Part shown: in pieces, positions 21,201 to 43,059 of the stretch | How positions within the stretch are numbered: the first letter of the stretch is position 1 | Layout: each line of letters starts with the position of its first letter | Assembly (NCBI GenBank): GCA_009746045.1 | Contig: RPFO01000034.1 | Span: 734,961-796,960, forward strand | DNA: 62,000 bases | Direction: 5' to 3' | DNA from: Mesostigma viride | Taxonomy: Eukaryota; Streptophyta; Mesostigmatophyceae; Mesostigmatales; Mesostigmataceae | The notes under the pieces: model-generated | Told to the model about the DNA's origin: nothing | The model's input: the letters and a program-made list of their open reading frames with translations, nothing else | Database searches by the model: none | Made by a program: the position numbers and the translations under genes

Positions 21201-23353
21201 CGTGGTGGCGGCTGCCTGGCGCTCCCTGTCATGCCCAGCACGGCCACCGACGGTAGAGCCACCTCAGCAAGCCCTGCCACTGCCGCGCGCAACTGCCCCT
21301 GCTGCTCCGACGACAGCCCGCGGGAGCCGTACCCCCACAGGTAGAGCGACTCGTCAAAGTAGAAGTTGACTGCGGGCAAACCGCGCAGCAGGGCGATGCA
21401 TGGGGAGCCAACATGGGGGGAGCCAACATGTTTGGCATCACGCAGCGTGGTAGGTGAGCCAAGGGTATAGCATGCATGAAGTGGGTTGGCACAGGAAAAA
21501 GTAGCTGACACGCAGGCGATAGCTAGCAGCGGCCACAAAGGGCTGAACACTAATGCTAAAGGCTTGCCACAATCGCGATGACTCCGAAAGCAGAGCCAGG
21601 ATCTGAGGGGAATCGGCGCTGCCTGCGAAGAAAACGACAAGCACGTAACATAGCTAGCACTTCGGCCAGCTTGACGGGAACATGGACCATTGTGGAATAG
21701 TATCCCTGCACTGCCACGCCTGTGCTGGTTGTCCGGTTCATACCATGGTCACTATACTACTGCAAAAGCGATGCCACGCCTGTGCTAGTTGTCCCGTTCA
21801 CACAGTGCCGGTGTGAGGGTCTTTCCGACGTACATGGCCCTGCGGGGGCTGGCGCAGGGGGTGCCAGGGGGGCCAGCACCGATCGCGTCTGGGAGCGACT
21901 CCCTGCCGCATGCACGCAGGGGGAGGTGGCGACAGAGAAACCAGGTGAATGGTCAGTCGTCCTACTTTTAGGTACCTGGAAATGAAAAGACGTCAAGCAC
22001 AAAATTGGAACGGATACATGGCACGAAGCTCATGCGCTCCCGTGCGCCTGTGCTCCTGTGCTCCTGTGCTCCCGCGCTCCTGTGCTCCTGTGCCCCTGCG
22101 CTCATATTGGTTCGTTGGGCCAGGGCCAGCGCCAACCCTCAAGTAGGCCCCGACCTTGGTGTCAGCAGCCATTCCCATTTTTCTTATCCTGCTTGTGCGC
22201 AAGCCCAGTGGTGTGCTGTACTGGTTGTGCACTGTCCTGGTGGCGTGTTGTCCTCATTGCATGTCACCCTGGTCGATCGGCGCACGATGGGGCATATTAT
22301 GGGGCATATGATGGGGCATATGATGGGGCATATGATGGGGCATATGATGGGGTATATGATGGGGCATATGATGGGGCATATGATGGGGCATATGATGGGG
22401 CATATGATGGGGCATATGATGGGGCATATGATGGGGCATATGATGGGGCATATTGCACATCTGGGGTGGGCCTGCGTAAAACCAGCACCCCGTGTGTCGC
22501 TCTAGTCGTGACTACCATGTCCGCCTGCATCAGGCAGCCGCACGATGAAGGGGCCAGAGCTTGGGTACGTACAGATAGACCGTGCAGAGCCAGCCAGGAT
22601 GGACGCATGCTGCCCTTACCGTTGATGATAAAGGGGATAGAGATGGGGATCGCCACCGCGATTGCCAGCAGAAAGCCGGTGATGATGAACAACCGCCGGC
22701 GCCGGCGCAGCAGGTCGGCTTTCGTGGGCTCCGGCTGTAGGACGCACAGACGGGGGGGTGGAAACAAAATGGGGATGTCAGGCGGAGAGGGGAGCAGGTG
22801 TGTGAGAACTGGGATAAAATCCGCGGTGACATCAGCGGCGCCATTACAAATAATGGGAATCTGCCTACTGCCAACCACCAACAAGAGAAACTTAAGGTGA
22901 CACTAGAGCCTAGCCGACAACCCTGCGAGGAAATCCGCGCATGATTGCCTGCAATCGCTTCGCAAGACAGCAACAACTTAGAATGCCTGCCTGCCTGCCT
23001 GCCTCAATTGCCCAAGTGCCCGATCGCCTAGCGGCCTGCTTCCTACATACCGGCGGTGGTGCGGGTGCCGCCGAGCCGCTGCCCTTTTGCGCGTCGTCGC
23101 GGCCGCCCAGGCTGATGACGCTGAGGGGGGAGGTGACGTCAGCGTCCGGGCCCAGGGGGGCCAGCTTGACGCGCCCCCGGCCGATGATGCCTCCCGGGGA
23201 GTGGGCGGCCGAGGGGGGGGAGCCGGGGAAGGGCGCGCGCTTGATGACATCCGCCTTGGATCTGGACTTGGGTTTTGCGGAGATGGGCCGCGGCTGGATG
23301 TGGGGGATGGCGAACGCTTGGGTGGGGGCGCTGCTGAAGAGGGGGGACACAAC
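12260..23353 (-). CDS. Gene A: membrane-anchored protein with SEA-like segment, Pro-rich hinge and beta-trefoil
   Basis: Recognised exons: 23353-23051, 22734-22620, 21369-21192, ~19758-19626, 17700-17605, ~15623-15509 and ~13026-12260 (stop TGA). The first is Pro/Ser-rich and opens at a CCCCAG acceptor without an in-frame ATG, so an upstream start exon is missing. Exon 2 gives KADLLRRRRR then a membrane segment (GFLLAIAVAIPISIPFI): a basic cytosolic tail and one transmembrane helix. Exon 3 has FYFDESLYLWGYG. Exons 4-5 give a segment (VELQGDVRQAQFEAYL, VASVLGV) like SEA-type regions of algal matrix proteins. The last exon has a Pro-rich hinge and three trefoil-like repeats with paired Cys (RYLSRCPGC, MYITRCLECF, YLARISCGSSC), resembling fascin/actin-crosslinking-type beta-trefoils. 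Phases agree for exons 1-3 and 4-5; other joins may hide exons. A cell-surface role is inference. Confidence 0.7.
13421..13560 (+). mobile_element. Diverged retroelement 3'-end relative
   Basis: GTGCAGCTCTGGCTTGCC, GGGCATGAGG, GGGAGTCTCTGCCCC and AAAGCACTAGAAGAGCTC follow the same order as the blocks in the 181-bp insertion just downstream, with substitutions. An older copy of the same 3' region that lacks a clean tail. Confidence 0.5.
13608..13788 (+). mobile_element. 5'-truncated retroelement 3' end with 13-bp TSD
   Basis: 181 bp flanked by the perfect direct repeat ATGTACTACTATT (13595-13607 and 13789-13801). It starts GCCGGATCGTTAGCC and ends with the hairpins AGCAC-TTCG-GTGCT (13729-13742) and CTCCC-CAAC-GGGAG (13749-13762) plus a (TTAA) tail. 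Over its length it differs from the 3' end of the element at 49111-49283 at about three positions, so insertion was recent. It lies in an intron of gene A, antisense to it. A SINE with this 3' end is an alternative reading. Confidence 0.85.
14880..15216. repeat. Degenerate ~22-bp repeats, then (TAA)n and (TGC)n
   Basis: 14880-15070 has ~8 loose copies of a unit like AGGCAATGCTCACAGTTTAGT. 15147-15161 is (TAA)5 and 15161-15216 is about 18 TGC/CTG triplets. All lie in an intron of gene A. On the gene's own strand the triplet is CAG/GCA. Confidence 0.85.
16206..17604. repeat. 44-bp minisatellite, ~32 copies, starting at a splice donor
   Basis: Near-perfect 44-bp units (plus strand TTGATGATCAAGTTGAAGG... 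ACCAACAAACCCACCCC) with recurrent single-base variants (AAG/ACG/AGG; ACAAAC/ACACAC). Read on the minus strand, the array begins exactly where exon 17700-17605 of gene A ends, and each unit begins with GTGTCCTTCAAC, the same sequence as the donor side of that exon (GTCTCCTTCAAC). Confidence 0.95.
18620..19640. repeat. 69-bp minisatellite, ~14 copies, starting at a splice donor
   Basis: Units of 69 bp (ATGCAACCACGCTACT... GGCCAACAAACATACCACAAACG), 14 well preserved and one or more degraded to the left. As 69 is a multiple of three and the unit lacks stops, an open plus-strand frame results; I do not treat it as a gene. On the minus strand each unit repeats GCGTTTGTG|GTATGTTTG, the donor of the gene A exon ending at 19626. 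Confidence 0.95.
20040..20092 (+). mobile_element. Retroelement 3' tail stub
   Basis: CCTCCCGGACGGAGACACGAG then (AATTC)2 resembles the terminal hairpin plus tail of the other elements, with stem CTCC/GGAG and a changed loop. It lies in an intron of gene A. Confidence 0.45.
20475..20672. repeat. ~54-bp tandem repeat, 3-4 copies
   Basis: Units contain GGATCTAGGTGTCGTGAGAT and TTTTCCCAGCTCTAGTCTAG. Intronic in gene A. Confidence 0.85.
20996..21126. repeat. 9-bp (CCACATATA)n array
   Basis: AT-rich microsatellite-like array of about twelve units, with imperfect ends. Intronic in gene A. Confidence 0.9.
22286..22454. repeat. 12-bp (GGGGCATATGAT)n array
   Basis: About 14 units with rare variants (GGGGTATATGAT, GGGGCATATTAT). 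The period is a multiple of three, so several frames stay open on both strands; none of these is credible as a gene. Intronic in gene A. Confidence 0.92.
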
Positions 23354-25330
23354 CTGGGGGGGGGGGGCACATGGGGAGGGGGGGGCATGGGTGTGGGGTT
23401 GGGCATAAGCGTGGGCATGGGCGTGGGCGTGGGCATGTAGGTGGGGGTATCCAAGGGTGGCAGGGCAGGGGCCAGGAACGGGAAGGGATGAAGGGTCCAG
23501 TGCGTTGGAGAGGGGGGTGACAAGGGGCCAGGACGTGAGGGGTGACTAGTGGACTAGTGGACACAAGGATGAACCGATGGTCAACCCATGGCCAGTCAAC
23601 AGTAAGCTGGGCCAACAGCAGGATAAGGACGAGCCTTGGGGGAAGGAAGGAGGGGACAAGTGTAATATAATAATAATAATAATAATCATGATTAATTGTT
23701 GTTCGATGCAGTGGCTACCTATTATAGCTGGGTAAGAGGCTGCACAGTTTACATGCCTCCCCCCCCCCCCCCCCCGGGCCAAAAAAAAAAATTTCCCACC
23801 GTTTAAGTCACCAAGGCATGCTACCAATCAGGAAAGACTGAAATCACGGCTGAAACACGGATGACAGCAACAGGATGACCCACCACGGATGACAGCTAGC
23901 CCAGGCCTATAATCTGCTTTCCTACTTGCGGTGCCAAACAAGATGCTGGGAATGGAATTCGGGAATGAGGATTACTGTACGTGCACAGTAAAAAGCTACA
24001 TTGCTGTACTACATGTACTCTTATCAGTGCTCGTGTCTGTTGACGAATGGCGCGTTGGATGCCCTAAACGGCCGCAGCCAGTTTCAAGTTCGTTGGCACG
24101 CACGTTGTATTTTACCTCCTTTTTAGCTGAACCATGCTCCAAGCAAGCTAGTAGTAACCTAGCCAGAGTGACCCCAAACAGAGCTGGACTGGTAAGCGAC
24201 AACCGTAAAACAAGAAGGCGATGCAGATATGCTCAATGTCGGTTCGTTTCCGTGCAGCATTTTCTTTCCATGCGTCTCCATCCACGCCCCTGCTCCCTTC
24301 TCATCCCCTCGCGAGGCGGCACTCCAAGGCCCAACATTAGCTGCACATTATGCACAAATACCGTTTGCGTGCTATCATCTTTAAATCACAAGCTGTTTTA
24401 CGGTGCAAGGCTTTTCACAGCAGGCCGCTCGTGCTCTAATCTTTGTCCTGATGATCGCATATTAAAATTTTGCCATGAGATTTTGCCATGAGCACTACCC
24501 ACTAACAAGATACAGTAGGCAATGTGCGGCGGGGCGCCTCTACACCAGGCAGTTGCATCAAGCGTCGAAGAGCAATGCGCACCACTGCATAAAAATGCTG
24601 AACAAACCTCTTCTATCTCCGCCATTTGCAGCGCTGCCTTGCCCTGGTTCAGGTCACAGTCAACCTCCTCGCAAAAAACATGGCCATAATTCCCCGCAAG
24701 TGCGAAACTGGATAATTGTTTCCCCTGTTTGGCTACGCTAATGCCTGTAAGATACCAAATATGAAATTATTACTGTATCACCGTCCCGCGTGTATTATTT
24801 TTGAATTTTGGGTGAATGTTGACCGTGACCGTCCTGATAATTGCTGCACGCCGGCCTGCACACTGCTCAGGCAATGTCACAATTCAGCGACTGCACAAAC
24901 GCGGTGGATGGCAGAAATAGGTAGGAACTCCCTGCCCCTCCGCGCCTCGGCCCCGGCCGGCCGCGCGGTACGGCCGCACGGACGGTGCGTAGTGGCCTGC
25001 GGGCCTGTGGCCGTGCCGCGTCCCGGCGCCACGTGCCAAACAAGGACGCAAAGATTCATGGTAACTGAACCCTGCCTGTGGTTATAGGCAAAAGATTTGG
25101 GAGAATGCTGGAGCTAGAAACAGCTATTGGTACTGTCTGGTAGAACAAATGCAATGACCAGACTGACGCCGGTTCACTTGCATTTCAACTGAAGTTGGCC
25201 GGCGGGCCCTACATAAAACTAAGAAGTTACAATCGGTGGGTGGGGGCCAGGGTGAATTTGTGCTCACGCGTTTGGCTATTTGTGGCATACCTTGGTTAAC
25301 TCATCCACTCTCTCTCCCTTCTTTGGACTG
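23354..25330. other. Spacer upstream of gene A
   Basis: G-rich GGGCATGGGCGTG-type repeats occur at 23370-23450, a (TAA)n run at ~23668-23690, and a poly-C followed by poly-A tract at 23760-23792. The missing first exon and promoter of gene A should lie here, but I cannot identify them. 23.9-25.3 kb has no recognisable gene. Confidence 0.45.
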
Positions 25331-25338
25331 CCATGCAG

Positions 25339-25600
25339 GACAAGACGCGGTGGCAGAAGATTGTCAAGGCTCACACGCCAGCCTCTGTGGGCAAGCCACC
25401 TCCCCCCAAGAGGAGGAGGCGTTTTGATGAGTAGTGTAGTTGGGCTTTTCTAGACTAGATAGCTTAGAGTAAGGTTAGTTCGATTACGCGGCTTCCTCCA
25501 CTCCACCCACCCATCATGGAATATGTGCTAGCTACATGATCTCCCAACGGAGGCATGTTATAATTTAATTTAATTTTTAATTTTGGTTAACTCAGTGGTT
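25339..25600 (+). mobile_element. 5'-truncated LINE 3' end with C-terminal coding remnant
   Basis: An open frame from ~25339 ends at TAG (25432-25434) with KPPPPKRRRRFDE, preceded by DKTRWQKIVKAHTP. The following ~120 bp ends in TATGTGCTAGCTACATG, the hairpin CTCC-CAAC-GGAG (25551-25562 region) and an AATTT-rich tail, closely matching the 3' end of element copy 1. I read it as the end of an ORF2 plus 3' UTR of an autonomous partner. Alternatively the frame, which follows CATGCAG, is a terminal exon of an unrelated gene. Confidence 0.45.
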
Positions 25601-25803
25601 TTCCATTTGCGGGTATTTCCTCGTAAATGGTGGGAGAGCGATCGCAGCAATGGTGGTCACCACTAGACACCCCCGGCCAGTTAGGCTCGAAACACACGCC
25701 CTGCTCAAGCAAGCTGTTTCCGGCCCCACCGTCTAGGTCATCTAGTCGCTCTACACGTAAGCCAGCCATAATTTCAATGCACAAGGCTACTACACATTTC
25801 CAT

Positions 25804-27822
25804 TAATTAATTAATTAGAAACATAACTCCGTTGGGAGTATCTGTAGCACATATCCCTGAGAAGGGGCATATGGCTTTTAATACATTCTGGGCTACTTCA
25901 TGCAAGGATGGGAATGTAAGCTACCCTTGCTCTAGGGGCACCATGCAAGGCACCTGCACCCTCATGATCTATCACCCTATGCCCAGCTAAGGGGGAGCAT
26001 GTCATGTGGGGGAAGATCATCATAGCTATACAAGATCAGAATCATGATCAGAATACAAGAGCTAGGGCATGGCTTCTCAGCAGAGAGTGACTCCCTGCAT
26101 GGGCACTGCATAATACAATAAAGCTAGGAATCATCTAGAGGGTGGCTCATCATAGGCACACATGTACATGACTAAAAATGCTAGGCCTCAGCTGGTATAG
26201 TGCCTGTAGTAGGCGGGCATGTACAAGGCCACGGTCTAACTATTCTACACTACTGCTGCTGTATTCCCCTAGGCTGGGGCTGCTGGGGTCGCGGTGGTCG
26301 AGGGGGTCGCGTGCCAGGGCTTGTGGCCGACGTAGATGTCCGCCCCCTTCCAGTACACCGGCTGGCCCGCCTTGGTCTGCCGGAGCTGGAGGTAGGTCGG
26401 CCATAGCTCCCGTCGCCGTTGTTGCTGCGCCAGGGTCAAGTCGTCGTCCACGGTGAAGTGAGTCTTCTCGAGCCGCTTGCGGCGTCTGAGAAACGAAATC
26501 TTGTCCGCTGGGCTCTCAAAGATGAGAAGAAGCGGAGGCGCCCCTGCCTTACCCCGCGCGCGGGGGAGGCGGTGGGCGGTCTCACCAAGAAGGCCCATGC
26601 GTGCAAGGATTTTGCTCTCAAACGCACGTGCAAGCTTCTCGGAATTCTCACCTTCTTCCATGTCGAAGTTCTTGAGTATGGCGTTGAGGCTGCGCTTGGC
26701 GAGCTCGGCCTCCTCGCGGAGGTCATCAAGCGTCTGCCGCTGGAGCTGGGCTGCGACGGCGGAGGTGGTGGAGGTGGTATGTTGCTTAAGCATGTCCGCC
26801 CAGGTCGTGATGGGAGGAGCATCGCCGGCCAGGCCAGCAGGGGCTGGCCGGCTTGGCGGCAATGTCCTTCACCGCCTGGGCGGTGAGGCCTGCGGTGTTC
26901 TGCAGGACATCGATAGCGATTGCATCATCCTTGAGGCGCTGGTCGATGTCGTGGAGCTGGGCGGTGATGGAGTCGGTGGAGGCGGAGGGGGGGGGGTGGT
27001 GGAGGCGAGGAGGGTGGCGGTGGCGGTGGGGATGGTGGGGAGCTCAGCAGCCAGCGTGCCTCCCAGTGCCGCCACATCGATTTGTGGCAAGGGGGGTCAC
27101 GTGTTGCTCGAAAGCTTCCTTAAGGAGGGTGCGGATGGTGGCTTCGGTGGGGAAGGTGTGTGGGGGCGGTGGGGAAGCCCAGATCGCGGTTTCGGAGCGT
27201 CCAAGGAGGGAGCAGAGGGCGTAGCGTTGGAGCTTGGGGCGATTCATGCGGTGAACGATTGGGAGAGCCTCCGGGCGGGGTCGGCAAGCTGGCCATCACC
27301 AGGCCAGCGGCCGCGGTTGTGGGACGTGAGGTGCACGCACAGGGCTACTAGAAGCGAGGCGTGCGTGCCGAAAAACACGTCGTCCATGAAGGCTCCTGGG
27401 CTGCGTTTCCACTGAGCTAGAGGCGTTGATGTCAAAGGTGATCTCTTCCCAGGGCGGCTCAGCAGAGCGACTGCGCTTAGGTTCAGGCGATGCAGATGGC
27501 GAGGCAAGCCCGGGCTGGGCGAGCACCAGTGCACGACTAGTGTCACCGTTGCCGTCTGGGCCGGTGGGCGAAGCTGCAGCCGAGGCTGCAGGCATATTTT
27601 CATGGCCGAGCGCAGCCGCCAGGCTGCGTTGCGTCGAGAGGCTTTTGCTCATCGTATATTGCGTAATAGCTTCGGAAAATTATATCAGCATGTGCGTCGT
27701 AGAAAGACGCATCGATTGTGATATTCACGGCTGAATTCGGTGCTCAAACGTGGAAGTTATGAGCTCCGCCGTCAGCCATGGCTACCTCGTGGCTCGTGGC
27801 TCTACCACTCAGGGCTATGTGT
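25804..27822 (-). mobile_element. ORF1-only LINE-like element, copy 2 (13-bp TSD)
   Basis: Flanked by the perfect 13-bp direct repeat TACACATTTCCAT (25791-25803 and 27823-27835), which fixes both ends: 2019 bp. On the minus strand it has the leader with CCATGGCTGACGGCGGAG and GATATAATTTTCCGAA, a decayed ORF1 (27652-26269), a 3' UTR homologous to copy 1, the hairpin CTCC-CAAC-GGAG and a (TTAA) tail. There is no ORF2. This is the best evidence that ORF1-only is the full-length form. Confidence 0.9.
26269..27652 (-). pseudogene. L1-type ORF1, frameshifted copy
   Basis: Starts at an ATG (MSKSLSTQRSLAAALGHEN), matching MTSKRPLTQRSLADALAHEN of copy 1. Homology then moves through several frames: DDVFFGTHASL, RTLLKEAFEQHVTPLA, then an intact C-terminal part (LAKRSLNAILKNFDMEEG, LPRARGKAGAPP, LTLAQQQRRRELWPTYLQL, YWKGADIYVGHKPW). 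The RRM and C-terminal domain are best preserved. Frame changes near 27410, 27240, 27090 and 26870 make it non-functional. Confidence 0.85.
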
Positions 27823-27835
27823 TACACATTTCCAT

Positions 27836-28717
27836 CACCATTCATATTCATCATCCTGAACGACTCGAACACGCGGACAAGATAACAGCAGGCTCGAGCT
27901 ACCATGGTCCGGATTCTCCCGATTTCTGGCCTGCGCTGGTTGTCTCCTTGATACCTTGGTTAACTTAACGGTAAACACCCATTTCCCCAGAAAAATTTGT
28001 GCTCACGTATCAGTATGAACAGTGTACTGACTTGTGGGCAGTTGTGTTTGTACGGTCAAACCACCACAGCTAAGAACATTCAGAATTAAACTGTGACTTG
28101 GCACGGTCCTAGCTTGAGGCAGGAATGCTGCCATAGGATCGCAGCCCTGGACCCCTTACTGAAACCTGCTTCAGCTGGCGGTGTGCGTGATCTCATAACG
28201 GAGCCATGTAATAACTATATGTTAATAGTAGCACGTGCATGGCGAGCGATGTACTTACTTACATAGCCCCGACCAATAGACAAGCACTAGTAGCAACTGG
28301 TTTTCCCATCAATTGCACTCACCACTGGCCATCATCCATCATGAATGATTCTCAAGTCGAGGACTATACGCTGTGTGCATGACCCACGTCATGTGCACAG
28401 CGGGTAGTCACACCCACGCGGCCTTACCAGAATCGGAGGGTAAACAGATAGAGAGCTAGCTAGGTACGCGTAGTCCCAGGATGACCCATGATGTGTAGTC
28501 CCCAATACATGTACACATAGTCCGCAGGACCAATTACTCAAGGTCGCAAAAGCAGGCTTGACCCACGTGATCTAGTGTATATGTCCTATGGCCACCGCAT
28601 TCTCACTTTCATACCAACTGGCAGCGATTGCAGCAGTGAATTCAAGCTGGAAATGGCGATGAGCAAAAACTGCTCCCAAAGCATGGCATATCACACCGGG
28701 CGTCCTCCAATCAACCT
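27836..28717. other. Gene-free spacer
   Basis: I see no ORF with a recognisable domain and no clear tandem repeat here. Confidence 0.5.
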
Positions 28718-28915
28718 GTGAAAGATTTGGTGCGATACTGGATTCAAACACATGACCTTTTGCATGATTTCGCGCCTATAGGGGTCTCCTGATCCGAAAG
28801 CATCGCAAGCTGTAGCCCAAATACGGAAAAGCTCTTTACCGGAGAGCGGTGCAAGTTCGTCCGAGATTCCCCCATATGAACCAGTGGAGTGAAGCTACGA
28901 CGCTAGCCCCATGGG
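28718..28915 (-). mobile_element. tRNA-like SINE candidate, copy 1
   Basis: A ~195-bp unit repeated at 29048-29233. The right-hand part reads, on the minus strand, like a degenerate tRNA: a GGGCTACAGCTTGCGATGC A-box-like stretch and, about 50 nt on, GTGTTTGAATCC resembling the B box (GGTTCRANTCC). No clear tail or target duplication was seen. tRNA-derived SINE is inference. Confidence 0.4.
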
Positions 28916-29047
28916 CGCGAATGTGAGAGGGAGTACCACTCACTGGGTCACGCAACCGTGCAAAGGTGACTCCTGGTTGACCACGACTGCACTCTGGACC
29001 TCCGCATTGCGCCAACACCTCGTAGCCAGAATATCAACCAAAGTTCA

Positions 29048-29233
29048 GTGAAAGATTTGGTACGATACTGGATTAGAACACAGGACCTTGGGCATGGTCT
29101 CGCGACTATAGGGGTCTTCTGCATCCCAAGCTATAGCCCAACTTCGAAAAAGCTCTTTACCGAAAAGCGGTGAAAGTGCGTCCAAAAGTCCCCTGTATGA
29201 ATAAGTGGTGTTCAAAGCTACGCTAGCCCCATG
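29048..29233 (-). mobile_element. tRNA-like SINE candidate, copy 2
   Basis: Second copy of the 28718-28915 unit in the same orientation, ~80-85% identical by eye. On the minus strand it has TTGGGCTATAGCTTGGG and GTGTTCTAATCC, again A-box- and B-box-like. A poly-C tract follows at ~29313-29331. Confidence 0.4.
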
Positions 29234-29406
29234 TTGTCAGTCCTCCCATTTGTCACCTTCCGACATGCTGCCCGCTCGAGATGTGAACAATCTGCTGTGT
29301 GGGGTAACTAGCCCCCCCCCCCCCCCCCCCCAAATCAACTGAAAAGAAATTATCCCAGGCAAGTAGGAATGATGGCCCTAGCAAGCAGGAATGAATTAAA
29401 ATTTGC

Positions 29407-41786
<12,380 letters not shown>

Positions 41787-43059
41787 CTGGCAGGGGCAAC
41801 GGAGCTGCGTCCCTTCCAGTCGCAGGAACTGCATGCCCACAAGCACTTGCCATAGCCGAGTGGACTCGTTTAGGGGTTTGGGGAGCGGAACCGAAGAACT
41901 TCCAGCGAACGACTTGGGTGCTCTCATGGGATTTTTACAAAAGCCTTACCACCTGCCCGTCCCGCAAAAGCCCAGCGATATCCACATGGCTATTTCCCGT
42001 TGACGGTGCATGGCGCATGCTTTGTCGTAAAAATGTGACAAATGTGAACCTACACATGGGCAGGCCTTGTCTTGCACTCTGGAAGTGCCGACCACAAACA
42101 ACCACACGCATGCTGAGCCCCTACCTCTCGCAGTAGGTAATATCAATGCCAGCGTAACTACCAAGGCTGGTGCAAATTTATAAGCTCGATCAGACACGTA
42201 CCTCTGGGCGGCAACCTAACGCAGGATAGGCAAGGCAAGCAAAGTTATCGCAGGTTCTTACCTGTGGGCATCGGAAGGCATGAACAAATCGGAGGCTCGT
42301 AATATGGCTTGTCGCAGACATTGCCCTCCATTACATCGTAAGGATATCCACCTTGCGCGGGCCAAAACAGAAAATGTCACCATCTTCAGGCCCTCCAAAC
42401 TACAACAGCGTAAGCATACCAAGCTTGCTTGATCTTAGTTGTCCACGCCTATTCCAGCACACAAAACTAAGCTATGGCCAAACTACGGCCGAGCAGCCCA
42501 CTGCCTGTCACCGACAGGATTTGATGTAGTATTAGGGACCAGCTGAGCGTGACTAACGAGATGTAGACGTACCGAGCTGCACAACGATACTGGCAAAACG
42601 TCTGCACGCACGTGCCTGAGCGTCATGCTCGTAAAGGCGCTTACGAGGGGACACCTCAGCGCGGTCCTCATTATGCTGCCCACCTTCAGCTGGCAGAACG
42701 AACTTCCCGCCAAATTTGATAAGGAGCGGGGAACATGCGACGTTTTCCTTTCTGCTGTCGTTACTCACGGATAGCTTCACTTCTATGCGCGACGCGTGGC
42801 AAGGAATTCCGCAAGCCGGGCCTGGAATGTGAGCCCGTTTTTCCCGTGCTTCATGGGTCGCACTCCTACCGTAGTGAGCAGTCTGCTCATGGTCGATGCA
42901 CAATCATGTCCGCCATGCTTGTTTCTGCGGTAGGAAGACCCGCTCCACATTTCGTGTAAAGTACTTTACTTGCAACGTTAAATGGCTTACACCGTTTGTC
43001 GGAGGGCAATTTGAGGTTGGGTGTAATTGTCAGGACTCGGCAACTATCACTGGGGGGAA
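41787..43059. promoter_or_regulatory. Divergent 5' region of genes B and C
   Basis: Genes B (minus) and C (plus) point away from each other across ~1.27 kb. The region must hold the missing 5' exon of gene B and the promoter and 5' UTR of gene C. No specific promoter element could be assigned. Confidence 0.4.

Noticed and set aside
22058-22900. 280-codon plus-strand ORF with DGAYDGAYDGAY repeats
   Set aside because: Driven by the 12-bp GGGGCATATGAT array and antisense to the membrane exon of gene A.
23931-24491. 186-codon plus-strand ORF
   Set aside because: Ordinary composition with no recognisable domain and no supporting exons; treated as chance.
41842-41842. Start of the first NDUFAF7 exon at 41842
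   Set aside because: The codon there is TTG and an in-frame stop lies about a dozen codons upstream with no ATG between; a splice acceptor near 41786 is more likely.
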